In this document: in pieces, positions 12,736 through 25,900 of the stretch
Numbering within the stretch: position 1 is the stretch's first letter
How the letters are laid out: each line of letters starts with the position of its first letter
Assembly: GCA_028015205.1 (NCBI GenBank)
Contig: CM051510.1
Location: forward strand, 26,102,580 to 26,166,579
Length of the DNA: 64,000 bases
Source: Mytilisepta virgata
Lineage: Eukaryota; Mollusca; Bivalvia; Mytilida; Mytilidae
Reading direction: 5' to 3'
The notes under the pieces: model-generated
Told to the model about the DNA's origin: nothing
The model's input: only the letters and a program-made list of their open reading frames with translations
The model's database searches: none
Made by a program: the position numbers and the translations under genes

Positions 12736-13157
12736 CAGAAAAATCCACCTAACAAATCATATAACTATTTGATTACAACTTAATATTTAATACCCCTCCT
12801 TTGAGGAACATAAAAATAATTTATTGTCCAAATATATTAATATTCTAATTACATCCGATACCAGAAAATGAAAAACGCAAATTATAATTAGTAAATCGAA
12901 ACCATACTATTTAACTACATCCGGTAGAAAATTATTTTTCAGTGGGAAAACCAACGTATTAAATAATTCATATTTCAATTAACACACTTTAAATGTTTGA
13001 TAATAATTGAAAATATCGTTTGTATTCACAATATACACTATACAAAGAAAACCAAAGCATGAAAAATGTATTTCCCCCAACTCACTAATCATAAATCCTT
13101 GCTTAAAAATAAAGGATTCTAAACTATTATTTAAAAATGCCAAGAAACTTCGCATGC

Positions 13158-13640
13158 ACCCTCAGTCAAAAATACAGACTGGATTATAACACTAAGACAG
13201 AGGAGCGATTAAATATTTGGATAATAGAGCAACCGAATAGAGAGAGATTCTTAGGTCACGTCAAAATCAAATTTGTTTTTATTATTTTCTTTAAAAATTA
13301 AGAATTTAGGGCGAATTTTGAGGATTTTTGCAAAATGAGACGGCATAAATTTGTTTCCTTAAAATCTACATAATTGGAGAGGCAAAATCCAAAAAACTAA
13401 AAATCATTTTGATTTGGCCTTAAAAGAAAAAAGTTGCAATGGGTAAATTCCAAATTGAAGAAGAACTAGCCATACGAGCAAATATCGTTGGTAAATTAAG
13501 AGTAAAGTAAAGTAAAAAAAATAACGTGTAAGAATAGAAAGAACTTGGTGGTGAAAATGGGCTTTTGATATAAAAATAATAGAGATGGAACAAACGATGG
13601 ATGGACTAATTATTGTTTCAACCATTAAGTGCATATCAGG
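13158..13640 (+). other. Decayed coding relic, unknown family (copy 1)
   Basis: Matches 18604-18905 in the same orientation. Shared translated pieces include KYLDNRAT and KFQIEEE. Interrupted by a non-matching insert and stops. I do not recognise the parent protein; a transposon is likely. Confidence 0.45.
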
Positions 13641-14927
13641 ACGAGAACATGTTGATATGGTATAAATAGGAACCGCTGAGCCGATTTTTAATGAGCTAGC
13701 TCACAAATTAACAGTTCGCAAGAAGACATATCACCCCATGTCAGACAGATTTTATCGCCTTCGATCCGACTATCCTTTTGGTCTTACCTCTTGATGCTAT
13801 GTGACCTTCCACACTCGAGGCAAACATGCTACCACGAGACCATATCAAGGGGTGGTTTGGAACAAACGATAAAAAACCACGTAATATTCACATTTAAAAC
13901 TTCACATAGCTACATCACTCTGCAAACAAGACCAACGGAAGGCAGAATGATAAATGAGACTATAAAATAAGCCTTGACAACGAAATAAAGAAATAAAGGA
14001 ATAGCCTATATGAAGGAAAATTTGCCGAAGCACGACATTAATGGACTCTTTCCGAAATCTTCTTTTTCTTTCCAAAATTTTGGTCGAAAGGTCGAGAGGT
14101 TACCTGATAAAGGCTAATCCCGGAATGCATATTGTAAGGAATTTGATATCTGAGTTTACTTTACAATGTTACATGGTGATAAAAGCTCATAAACCCTTTT
14201 GAAATGGGCTAAGATGTTGATTGATTCTACAATGTTCTATGCCACCATATATTACTATGGTGGCTGATTTTGTATCATCAGAATAGCTGTAAAATTACTT
14301 GTTTGCATTGTAAACCGATAAAATGTTGAGAATGCTAAGACGTTATATACGAGATATATTCTCCATTCTAAAAGAAACCATAAAGTACAAACTTCTTGTG
14401 GCTAATGAAAATTGATTCGTTAGTATTATCTTGGTATTTATCACAAGGTGTTCAAGATGAAGCGCTAAAAGCTACGCAGGTTAAAATCTAAAAGTTTTAC
14501 ATGCACATTCTCAAGCACGCCATTATAATTGTTAAAGGAAGAAAGCAAATATTCGGAGTGGTGAATTGATATTTAAGGAACCGTTCACATAATGATATAG
14601 ATCGTAGGTAGCAGTACGATTCACTATACATGAATGAATAGGGAGCATGCTTTCTATCTTTTCTATAGTTTCAAGAGTGTTAAGAATAATTCCTGAGCTA
14701 GCAAAGCTCTGACAGTCCATAATGAGTTTGCATAATGCATTGCGATTACTCGTTCGCGACAAAACGACAGAACGGCATAAGGACAAAGCGCCATTTAAAA
14801 CGCGACAAAACGAGATAACGACATATCCTACTGAAAATTCTTTCCTTGTTCAGGTTTATCGTTTTCGTACCAGAATCAATCAATCAATCAATATAATGGT
14901 CAGGAAAAGAAATGCAAAAATACATAC

Positions 14928-15281
14928 CCCTCTGTATTAGTCTATTTCTACATAAACATAGCCTTGTGCAGTTTAAAAATACAACACGGATGACGAATTA
15001 TCCACTTTCGTGTTTATTTCACACGCGCGCAAGTCTAAGGTGTATTTGAACGAATGACATTCTGGTCGATAGATATATTTATCTAAGCAAGAATTCGGTC
15101 CGTCGTTATTAGATTTAATTACCACGAAAGCATTTCCTATAAGTCTTGTATCTTTTCTGTCCTCTTTAACTCTAAGTCGACAAGAAGTACACTGTTGAGC
15201 CCAAAACATGCTGACAAATGACAGAAAAATTCCGAGAACATTTTCTGTCATAACGAGATATGTCATCAGTCTTGAAAACAT
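14928..15281 (-). pseudogene. Left lectin copy, exon 1 (signal peptide + PAN), stop-containing
   Basis: Starts at an ATG followed by a hydrophobic signal-like stretch, then AQQC and a PAN/apple module. It aligns along its full length with 19587-19931. Codons equivalent to CAG and CAA in the intact gene are TAA here (14973-14975 and 14937-14939). A PAN cysteine is replaced by tyrosine. The GTATGT donor still follows the exon. The decay is therefore in the coding bases, not the exon borders. Confidence 0.88.
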
Positions 15282-17748
15282 TATATAATACTTATTCTGG
15301 CTTCTGTTTGGTCAAATATGAAACACGTCTACTCCATGAACAAAATACACCCTTTAACGGATGGTTTGTCTTATTATAAATATTTAAATACTCGATTTAA
15401 ATAGTATTAGACTGTGAAAGGTAAAACATTGCCTTGAAATTCCTTATCGTTTTTGGTATATAGGATTGTGTACGCTAGAGTAAATCATTCAATTATGCAT
15501 ACATGAGTCCGTATAGTTCAATTATCCGTTTAATGAAAATTACACCCATTAGATGCAAGCAAATACAAATCACAAGAATTACACAATTTCAAGAATACAG
15601 TGGCATTTCAGTGAAAAAAATGAAGACCTTAGTCTAAAAATAGTATAGTTGACAATAATTAGTCTAATTTTTTTTAGCCTTGGTATATAGCTCAATATGG
15701 CTACTCCCATTAAACAAAGACTTTTCTAAATGACCCATATGTAAAAAATGCATATGCTCCTATAGCGCTCGCTGCGCTCGCTATTATCATTGACAAATAC
15801 TTGTGCACTACAATTTGTTAATATGAAAGGTAGTGCACAATATGAAAAAAATATTGTACGAGTCTGTATTGTAACTGGAAAACCCTATTGGACGAAACGC
15901 CACAGAGGAAAACACTCAACTATGGAATCAAATAGCACATATCAGATATTAGACATAACAGAGAACAAACAAACAGGAACCACTGCATCCGGGACATGAT
16001 AGAACAAATGTATAACAAATCTACATATCATAGAAGATGCATTGAAGGACAGTGGATGCAAAGACTATAAATACAATCAAACGATTTACTCCAACACCAA
16101 ACTGTAAATAGCTTTAACGAAACAGAACTTTGACGTCGTAAGACGAAAAAAGCCGGCAATGTATTGTAACATGATGTTACCAGGAGGTAAACAAGTACAA
16201 TACAGAAATTATTTGAAAAAGATGGATGTTATACCATGTAGTTGGGTACAGGAATAAAAAAGCTGAAGTAGGCAGGTGGCCGAAATATCATAAGATTGTT
16301 GATATCAATGGTGTATTACCCCTGGCCTTTATTCGTGGCTATTTTAAACAATTCACATCATAATTTTGAGAAAAAAAATATTTATAATTGTTTTCAATTG
16401 CACATTTATAAAAAAAAATTGTCATGTCACCTTAACTCGTAAGTTAAGTATTCTGTCTCTCTAAATTCGTTCATCTTAGGTAAAAAACTGATCTGATATA
16501 CACATGTAACCCTAATCATTAATAAAAGATGCAATTATTGACTCTCTGTTTAATTATATTGAAATAGTAAGGAAAGCACCATATAATTTTTACAAAGGGA
16601 GGGGGGGGTTTCAAAAAAAATAAAGCCAATAAATTTGGTTCAAAAGGAATTAAATCGACACAAATTATAGTATACTTTGATTAAAGGGTTAGTGTACACT
16701 CAAAAACGTCAGGATATTGCAGCGAAATCAATCAAACGACTGCTGCATTATACATTGTTGTAATCCATGAAAGAAGTTTTTGAAAACCCCTGTTGAATCT
16801 CGCAACCAAGACAACTGGAATTGGTTAATTCAAGGGGAACTGCTCATCTGTGGGAAAATATTGATCAATAAACTAATGTTTTCTTGGGTGGATTTTTTTT
16901 TATTAAGCAATCATTTGTTACATTGATATGTCATGATTTAATGTTCTTCACGGTATCAATCAGACAGTATTTAAATATTAATTGCATGTTTATTTTAGCA
17001 CAAAGTGTTCTACTGGGTGTAATTATAACTTTAGTTTTTAATTTTTTGTTATAATTTGCATTATCAATGTTATTTTACCGGATTTAATTATAGTATGAGC
17101 AACATTTTTTGGTCCTTGGAACTTTTGCGTTATTCTTAATTATTTTTTGAAAAAGAACTGTATTACGTATTATTTGTTATTAAACTGAAATAAAATGATT
17201 AGATAATATGTTCTTTCTACTTAAAATAAGCTGGAAATAGGCAAAACAAAAAAAAAAAAAAACCCAAAAAAAAAAAAGAAACTGGATCTTAATTTGAATA
17301 GTAAATTAGATGAATTAAGAATAATCTTCTATGTAGCTGAACTATTACCTGTCTTCAGGAATATCTATATAATAAGAAAATAAAATTGGACACTGAAAAA
17401 ACTAATTAACGTTACTTCGAATCTACGTTTGTGGCAACAGATCGCCTGCTGTAGATAAGTTTTTTCCTTTTTATACCTACATAAGCCAGATATGTATTAT
17501 AAGGGGACAGGCAGTCAGATGTGGATTCTGGTGGAGTCGAAATTAATTTAATCGGAACCGGGTATAACGTCAACACAAAAACGCTAAGGCACATAGAAGT
17601 TCCTGACGTACATTTAGGCCAAATAAGATCGAGGTGAATATTATTCTTTGTCTGTATCCGTTTACTACTTACATGCTGGATGTACATGTATTCCTCCTAA
17701 AGACATGTCAAAATGGAAGAGTGTTCATAATTTATTTGAAATATAATC
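15282..17748. other. Intergenic DNA between the divergent lectin copies, left part
   Basis: No gene supported. AT-rich, with a short GC-rich patch of repeated GCGCTCGCT near 15765 and an A-rich tract near 17250. No clear TATA box or shared promoter found between the two PAN exons. A minus-strand open frame at 17412-17687 has no recognisable domain. Confidence 0.5.
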
Positions 17749-17910
17749 ATGAAAAATAACATATTTGCTCCTCTCCTTTGCAACATGTTTCTTCACTTAT
17801 ACGAGTCAGACTTTCTAAAAGAGTTTCCGGAAAATAACAAGCCTGACTTTTGTCGTCGCGTAAACGACCCGAACCTTTTTTCAAAACTGTCTTCAACTAT
17901 ATGGTAGAAC
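17749..17910 (+). mobile_element. RT fragment, degraded
   Basis: Reads NNIFAPLLCNMFLHLYESDF and then about 30 more residues to a TAG. APLLCNMFLHLYE fits the region just after RT motif B in PLE-type elements. No YxDD follows. Short relic. Confidence 0.45.
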
Positions 17911-17987
17911 AGCCACTTTCTGAAATCATTTCTGCGAAATGACTTTTTTACCTTTTGGTAAGGTAATGTCGAAATAGATGAAAGTCA

Positions 17988-18074
17988 GATTCATGTCCAT
18001 TTAAAGCTATGGATGTGATTCATGTCCATTTAAAGCTATGGATGTGATTCATGTCCATTTAAAGCTATGGATGT
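17988..18074. repeat. 29-bp tandem repeat, three copies
   Basis: GATTCATGTCCATTTAAAGC plus nine more bases repeats three times (17988, 18017, 18046) without visible change until the last base pairs. Confidence 0.9.
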
Positions 18075-18603
18075 TATCCCCGAATGTTTTGATTGTAGTT
18101 AGTCTTTACATCAATTGTCCTTTAATGCACCTGATATAATATGCGGATTTGTCGTACATTTTTTCTGTCATGTACTCCATACAGTGGTCCGTCTGGTTAA
18201 AGTTTAGCCACGGGTGTTTTCCTCTTGTGTCTAATATCTGCTATCTGTTCTTTGATCCATCCTTGAGTGTTTCTTCTTTCTCTCCTACGTAAAACTTTAT
18301 CTTTTTTAAAATGATTAATATTTTGAATACGTTGCGTTGTTTAAAAATAAGGGGAACCTCCTCAAAAGCATTCCCTTATGAAAGTTTGTACAGTGTTGAG
18401 GCCTCGATCTAAGGTTTAGTTTTTTAATAGTATATTCAATATATATACATATATTCGCATCCCCATGATAATGGTATTGTAGCGAGGCAGTTATTCACAC
18501 ATTAAACGATCTATTTTAAGCTTAGGACAGGATTGGGTCATGTGATGGACATGGTTCGAAACAATCTTTTTAAAAAATGCATATCGCCTCAAACTACGTA
18601 ATA

Positions 18604-18905
18604 TACACCTTCAGTCAAAATTAAAGACTGGATTATGGATATCGAAAATGATAATCCCAGAGAAGCTTTTAAATATTTGGATAACAGGGCAACCTAACTT
18701 CGTGACAGAGATTCTGAAAAGAGAACAGTTGAAATTTGAAAATTCCAAATTGAAGAAGAAATACTAATACGACCAAACATTGATTGGTATAGTAAAGAAA
18801 ATAGTGTGTAGAAATAGAACCAATTTGATGCTGAAACTGGCTTTTGGATTCAAAAATAATTATCGAGATGGCGAAAAAGATTACAAAAACAAAAAGTAAA
18901 AAAAT
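18604..18905 (+). other. Decayed coding relic, unknown family (copy 2)
   Basis: Reads about REAFKYLDNRAT, then KFQIEEEILIRPNIDWYSK across stops and frameshifts. Partner of 13158-13640. Confidence 0.45.
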
Positions 18906-19586
18906 ACAAATTAAGAACTTCATATATTCATATATTCACGTCACTCTGCAGTCTCACAACAGTCTAATTATCTGCTATAAGTGTTCATAAAATGTACCAA
19001 TTGCGTAATGAACTTAGAAAGAATTTGTAGTCATTTTACGTATAATAACTATACTTATTATAACTAATATTCACTTGTATATAATACATTTTAATGTTGA
19101 CATGTATGTGTTTTTTTTTTGTTTTTTTTTTATTATGATTTTTTTTTTTGGTCATTGGTCATAATCCTACAATTTGGATTTCATACCAATAAAACATTTG
19201 ATTTAATCTGATTTGTATTTGGCGTTTAAACTTATCATTTTGTAGTATCTATCTAAAATCCGCCGGTGTTCTTCTGCTGGTATCCACCTAAAAACATGCA
19301 AAAAACATACATTTGAATATTTTACAATGAAATCGGAAGTATAACGGAACGCTGATGAACAAATAAATTAATGATCCTATTCTACCCAACCGTAACAATA
19401 CTTACCTGCACCACGGTCGATTCATATGTTTATCTTAGCTACCGTTTTTTCTTCGGTACTATTTTAGCATTTAAATATATATCAACCATACATTCTGTTA
19501 TAAGTATTTGTCTGTTGTTGGAGTGAGGGTGTTTCAAATAACAAATTCTTCAAATTTGACTTAATTGATACAAGAAGTATTAAACA

Positions 19587-19931
19587 ATGTTTTCAAAATT
19601 GAAGACAAATTTTGTTATTTTAGGAAATATACTTGGAATTTTCCTGCCATTTAACATGGTTTGGTCTCAGCAGTGTGTTTCTGGTCGACTTAGAGTGAAA
19701 GAGGACAGAAAAGATACAAAACTTGTTGGATTTGCTTTTGTTACATTTAATAACGAAGGCCCGAATTCCTGCTTAGATAAATGTATCTATCGACCAGAAT
19801 GTCATTCGTTCAACTACAATTTGGACTTGCGTGTGTGTGAAATAAACATGAGAATGCAGCATTCTTCACCCGAGTTGCATTTTCAGACTGCACACGGCTT
19901 TGCTTATGTAGAAGTAGACCAATACAGAGGG
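19587..19931 (+). CDS. Plus-strand lectin exon 1: signal peptide and PAN/apple
   Basis: Opens with ATG and about 20 hydrophobic residues, then a PAN module with the pattern CLDKCIYRPECHSFNYN and VCEIN. The exon ends GGG before a GTATGT donor, phase 0. The frame stays open some 50 bp into the intron, so the exon end is fixed by the donor and by the paralog, not by a stop codon. Five cysteines are present. Confidence 0.88.
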
Positions 19932-22900
19932 GTATGTATTGTTGCATTTTCACAGGGTGCTCTTCATTACATGCATGTAGACTGATGCAGGTACAAACCT
20001 GCTATAATTGATTAAGGAAAGAATTTCAATGGGATATGACAACCTTTTCAACCGATAATTACGAGTCTACTGCTAATTTCACGTACACATTCCCAAATAT
20101 TCTATTTTTTTTATTTTTTCACCGATTCTCATTCTTTTCTTTCTTATTGCTTCTATGTTCATATGGAACCAGAACATATGTAATGCATTGTGAATAATCA
20201 AAAAAAATACGTGGATCTTAATCATCGTTTGTTTTAGCCCACTGATTTTGTAAAATAATTCAGTTATCAAATTCCTTGCTGATGAAATGGCATGATCCTG
20301 AACAAATTTTGTTAAGCCAAAAAATAAGCATTTAGAAAATTGAGAGGAATGGGACGAGATTAGGTCTAAATAGTTGATTAAAATTCCAAATAAGGTCAAC
20401 TGTGTCTGAGAGCGTTATTTAAAATCCACTTTTCAAACAATTTATTAAACGTTAGTTTTCAACAAAAAGTACTGTGTATTGATTTATTTTTGTAATTCAT
20501 TTTGTGTTGATGGAGAAAAGAACATTTTGAGATTTTTTAAATACCTGATTTCGTGAATTTTCAAAATAAAAAACTACAAAGTTTTTATTGTAGATCTATT
20601 ATAAAAAGTCTTGATTACTATAACAAAAATGCATTAGCCATATCACATGGACGTATATATCATTCGTCATATTCAAAAACCCAGAATAGCCCCAGCTATC
20701 CATTATTTTTCCTTCAGTCTTCATCCACAGTATTCATTACAAGAAGGGTTGCAGTTTAGACGCCAATGCAATAAATAAAATATGGTTGTTATAGTAAAAG
20801 TTTGTATTGATAAATCAAAATTTTAATATAACATATTTGTTATGTAACGTATTGACATTTCTAATTGATTTAAAACAAGTAAACCGGAAATTTACAATGC
20901 TTAATCGAAACCTTTAGCAATGTAAGATTTGTTTTCAAAACATTTGCGTATAAAGTTATCTTTAATGAGATCGGATTTGACAATTTCTTCATTAAATAAT
21001 TTTTAAATGTTTGCAAATTTTATAGAAATATTGGTTGCAATTGCTAAGCCTTCTGAAATCAGTTTTTTCTACATCGGAACCTGTACAGTCTAAAGTTTTC
21101 TATGTTAACAATTTTGGTGTTTAAATCGGTGATAATGATTTAATGTTTTTCTTTTCAAACATATATTACACTTTAGAAAATATAACTTTTTATTTTTCAT
21201 CGTTAGCATAAACAATAAACGTTTAGTAGTGTGATGAAAAAATGTAAAGTTTTAAACCGTTACTCAATTATGCTTCTCAGTATAATTTCCATTGAAAATA
21301 AAACGGTTGCGATTGCAATGTCCGTTGATTTTCATTTTCTGTTTAAAAATTAAATGTTATTTTCATTTTCAATTGAAATTTAGGTGAAAAAATATGAAAA
21401 ATGCCTAAAGGCTCTAAATTCTAACTTTTCTTGAAAGGCGAGAAATTTAAAACATACATGCGCACTACATAGAATTAATCAATTTTCTTTTAAAGTTGTA
21501 TTAAGATGTATGCGTTGATGAAAATTTACGTTAACATGCAGTGTTAACCTGTATTGGTGACATTTTATTGTGTACTTGCCAATGAAATATTACATGTGTT
21601 TTTATTTTTTAATTGTAGTGCATGCATTTTTTGGTATTGTCTTCGTTGTTCTCCGGAGTTTGTCAGTTGTTACGATTTTTCTCTCCTTCGAATATCCCTT
21701 TGGTATTTTTTGACTTCACTTACAATTAAATGCACACTCTACTATCGTTGAAGCTCATATTTGGATTTCATGAGAATAAATGTGTGGAAGACGTTTTATA
21801 GATGTTTACTTTTCTTAAGTGAGGGGGCAATGAAGAATCGAAAATACCAAATAAAGGTTCAATTTCATTTTTTTGCAAATTATTAGATTTTTAAAATAAA
21901 AATTCTTTGATACCAATTAAATTGAAATTGTTCTTTTTATTATTTTTTTATTACTTTTACTTTAGAAATGAAGTTTTCAATTCTGCTGTTCATATATCTT
22001 TTTTATTTCAATTTGTCTTATAAAACTGGAAAAGTAAATTTTACAATAAAATTTCATGTATTGATAAAATATAATTAAGGCAAGATATCTGGTTATATGT
22101 TCTGGTATAATTACCAATAAACGTTTTTTTAAGTGGATTGAAAATTCCAAAATTTATCATGTTTGGTTCATAGAGGGGTCTTTGACATTTAGGAAGGATT
22201 TTGTGTCATTCTTCAATTTTTGGTATGGCCCTGAAAGACAAATAAAAACAAAACAATAATATTGGATATAAATACTCGTACAACATGTAAAAATGTGCTT
22301 TTGTTCCAAGTGTAGTTCATCAGGAACAGAGGTCATAAAAACAAAAACAAAAAAAAAAAAAAAAACAAAAATATGTTTCAGATACATTGTATGTCGGGTA
22401 TTTTTAGGTGTTATTATTAGCACATTATAATAAAACGAATAGCAGGAAATATCCGATAGATTTTCAAAGGTATATTTGTTCTCTTCATTTCCTAAACTTC
22501 ATTGTAGAACATAAAATCATTTATACAGTACGGTTCAATTTAAAACATCATCTCAAGATAACTTTAAGTTAACATAATCTGTGGTTCAATTATCTGCTCT
22601 AGGACCAAAAACCTGAGATTAGAACAGCCAGGACCAGTCCTGCGACTGGTCAACTAGAGGTTTGAAAGCACAGATTAGGACAGTCATAATCTCTGCTTTA
22701 TTGATTTTTCAAATCTCCGGTCCGACTTATTCAACTGCGCTTGCGCTGTTTCGACAAAACCAGAAATTTTAATAATAACCGTATTATTTTTTTGTTATAT
22801 GTTAATCATGTTAAAATGAACAAGGATTTAAATCTACTATTTAAACAATAGTAAACAATATTCCGTGCAAACTTTATAAAATATTTATATTCATACATTT

Positions 22901-25900
22901 GGTTTCAATTTCAATAAGTTCTAATGTACACAAATTTATTTCTATTTTTAAATGAAATAAATTACTATCATGAATTTTTGATGATACTACTTAAAGAAAA
23001 TATAACTTTTAAGTTTTGAAACATAAAATTAAAAAAAAATTATAAAATTTTAGATCAAGTCAATACTGAAACTTATATTTTGACTTTCAAAAACACTTCA
23101 AGGACAATAAAAATATCTTTAGTCTTATGTCGCACAAACTGTTATGGCTAAATTTAACTAAGTATCGTCCTTGAAATGTTTGAAAAGCTAAACTTTTGTT
23201 TTTTTCCCATGGTGAAGTTTAATTTTTTTTTTTTTATATCTAACAAGTATTACGGTAAGTCACAGAGAAACTTTTTACTGAGATACCGTATGAAATTTTG
23301 TAAACTACATTAATTACAAAACTTCATAAATGTATGAAATAGGCATATGTCAAATTTGAAACTTGTATTTCTACTTTAAAAAAAACACTTTTGTTGTAAC
23401 AAAAATCACATTTATCTTATATTGCACACTCTGATATAGCTTAATTTGACTAGTATGAACTTCAAATTTTTTTAAAAGCTAAAGACTGTGTTTATTACTG
23501 CGAAATTGAAATTTGTCATCTAACAAGTCGACGGTAAGTCGCAGAGATGCTTTTTTGGATACTGTAACAAATTTACCAACTAAATTTCTATCAAAAATTA
23601 ATGAAAGCAAAAATAGGAATTTCTCTTTTATCGCACAATGTTATATATCTAAATTCAATTAAGCATCATCCTATGTACAGTATGTGTTTGAAAAACTAAA
23701 TGGTTTGTTTTTTCACTGTAAAATGGAATTTATCAAACAAGTATTGTGTAAGTTGCAGAGATGCTTTTTAAGTTCCGAATAAAAAAAAAATAAATATATT
23801 TTTTAAATGCAAATTTGTATTCCCTAGTAGGATAATAAAGTATGATAAATAAAAACAATTAAAAAAATAAAGATAAAAATTGCAGTTAAAAGAAAAAAAA
23901 TGCTTTAAATAATATATATCTGCGTACTGTAATTAACATGAAACATTCTAACTTTTACTATATTTTATCATCGGTACAAGGACCTCATTCGTAAATATAA
24001 ATCAACGTGCAAACATCTTATATGTTCAGGTATTTCATATCCCATCTTCTATGGTAATATTCTATACAAAGCACAAACATATCGTAATTCACCTGAAAAG
24101 CTAATCAAACCTTTAAACAGACTTATCAATAAGGGATATAGTTACCGATATTGTTGTCAAGTCATTAAAGATGGCATTTTTGGAATAAATATAGATTCAG
24201 TCAATATAGGGTCTTTGCATCGGAAATAAAAACATTTATTCTAAAACTAGTTGTTGACATGATACGGGTTATGTTCTTCTCGTATAATTTATGAGCCTCT
24301 AGTTTAACATCGGACTCATTGTCTATCGCTGTGTGTTTGTTTATTCCACATTGGCTAGAGGTGTAGGGGAGGGTTGAGATCTCACAAAACAAAACAAAAC
24401 CCGACGAAGTTTTGCGCCTCTCCCAAGTCAGCTTTGTTAGTCTTGTGTTTTTTAATTTTGGTTCATTTTTATGTTTCGGGGTTTAGAGTACCGTCCATTT
24501 TGCTGAACTAGTATACATTATTGTTTAGGGGCCAGCTGAAGCCGCCTCCGGGCAAAGGATCACCTACAGCCTGTGCCTAAATTGAAAAAAAATGGATATA
24601 TGCCCACTATTAATAACACAACTTTTCGAGTTTTTATAAAAATTATCAAACCAATTTAGAATTGAAGGACCAAAATTAAACTACAATTGCTTTCTTAGAA
24701 AATCCCATTCTATTGAATCAAAAGTCGACCAATAAAAGTAACCCTTCTAAATCATTTTCCTTTAAATAGTGCATCAAATAATATAATAGACGTGTATTCT
24801 CTCCAATAAAACTATCCTAACTTTCGATGTTGGCACAAAATGGTGTGATAGTATATAGTTGTAGCATCAACTGTACTTCAATATACCTATTTTATACAGA
24901 CTTGTCATAAATTTGTTCAAGAACTTGTCGTGTCCTGTTTGGGGTGGACATTCTGCTTAAAGTGTTAGGCCAAAGTTGTTCCTGTGTTGCGTTTAATATA
25001 TGATAAAAATTTTAAGATTGTATCATGGATTTTTTTTTATGTTTCTCATACGTATATATTTATCATTCACATCTCCTAAAGTTCAGCCCATAAACTGGGT
25101 TTAAATATACATACATATAAACTAAAACAACCCAGGATAAAATAAACTTTTAATTGCCTCCCATCCATTTTAACCCATAAAACTCAAACGGTTGCTCCCT
25201 TATAAGAACCCCAGCTGAATCTTGCAACTTGAGGAACTTGGTATTCATTTATTAATTCTAGGGGACCTAATGAGCTAGAGTTATAAATTGTGGAACTTTC
25301 CGGAAACCCGTGTTGATTAATGTACTAATGATACATTGATTTTCTCATATGAAGCTCCGGGGGAGGTAACTTGACCATTTTATCACGGGGTGGGTCGGTG
25401 ATCCTGAAACCCCTACCCGAAATTATCCACGTTATATCTAATTTGTGACCCGCAAGTATACAAGTAAGCTAACATAACATACCCGAATTTATACAAAAAT
25501 AATAAGATTTGTTATAACCCCCCCCCCCCAAAAAAAATGGATAGACCTGGCCTGACTTCTCCTCAGTGCTTTATAAAAATCTGCAGAAATTTTTAAAATA
25601 CTGACTGGAATTCTCCTCAGTGCTTTATAAATATCTGCAGAAATTTTTAAAATCCTGACTGGAATTCTTCAGAGTGTCAAAAAAATCCTGACCCGAAATT
25701 TCCGCCGGCTTTGTGAAATCTTGACCCGAATTTGCCACACGTCCCGTATCTAAATATCATTGAGCTACTCACTCCCCCCCCCGAGCTATGAAGCCTGTCT
25801 GTTATCATTCTATGTACCCTTCCCCCCCGGAGCTATGAAGCCTGTCTGTTATCATTCTATGTACCCTTCCCCCCCCCCGGAGCTATGAAGCCTGTCTGTG

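Larger units (their letters stand above)
616..15281 (-). pseudogene. PAN/EGF-like/C-type lectin gene, left copy, probably dead
   Basis: Five exons on the minus strand rebuild a secreted lectin of about 291 codons: PAN (14928-15281), EGF-like (9072-9168), and CTLD in three pieces (4989-5080, 4087-4168, 616-866). Junction phases 0, 1, 0, 1 match the plus-strand paralog at 19587-37407. Three faults suggest it is not functional. The PAN exon has two in-frame stops, at 14973-14975 and 14937-14939. A conserved PAN cysteine is tyrosine (YIYRPEC where the paralog has CIYRPEC). The donor after exon 4 reads GGAAGT where the paralog has GCAAGT. The CTLD exons themselves are open, with WIGL, EPN, WND and ICE motifs. 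It could still be transcribed, or a different 5' exon could bypass the PAN exon. Confidence 0.85.

Noticed and set aside
17412..17687. 91-codon minus-strand frame between the lectin copies
   Set aside because: No recognisable domain, no splice context, no homolog in the window.
22300..22335. Minus-strand CTGATGA near 22318 as a ribozyme core
   Set aside because: No helix II and no GAAA at the required distance.
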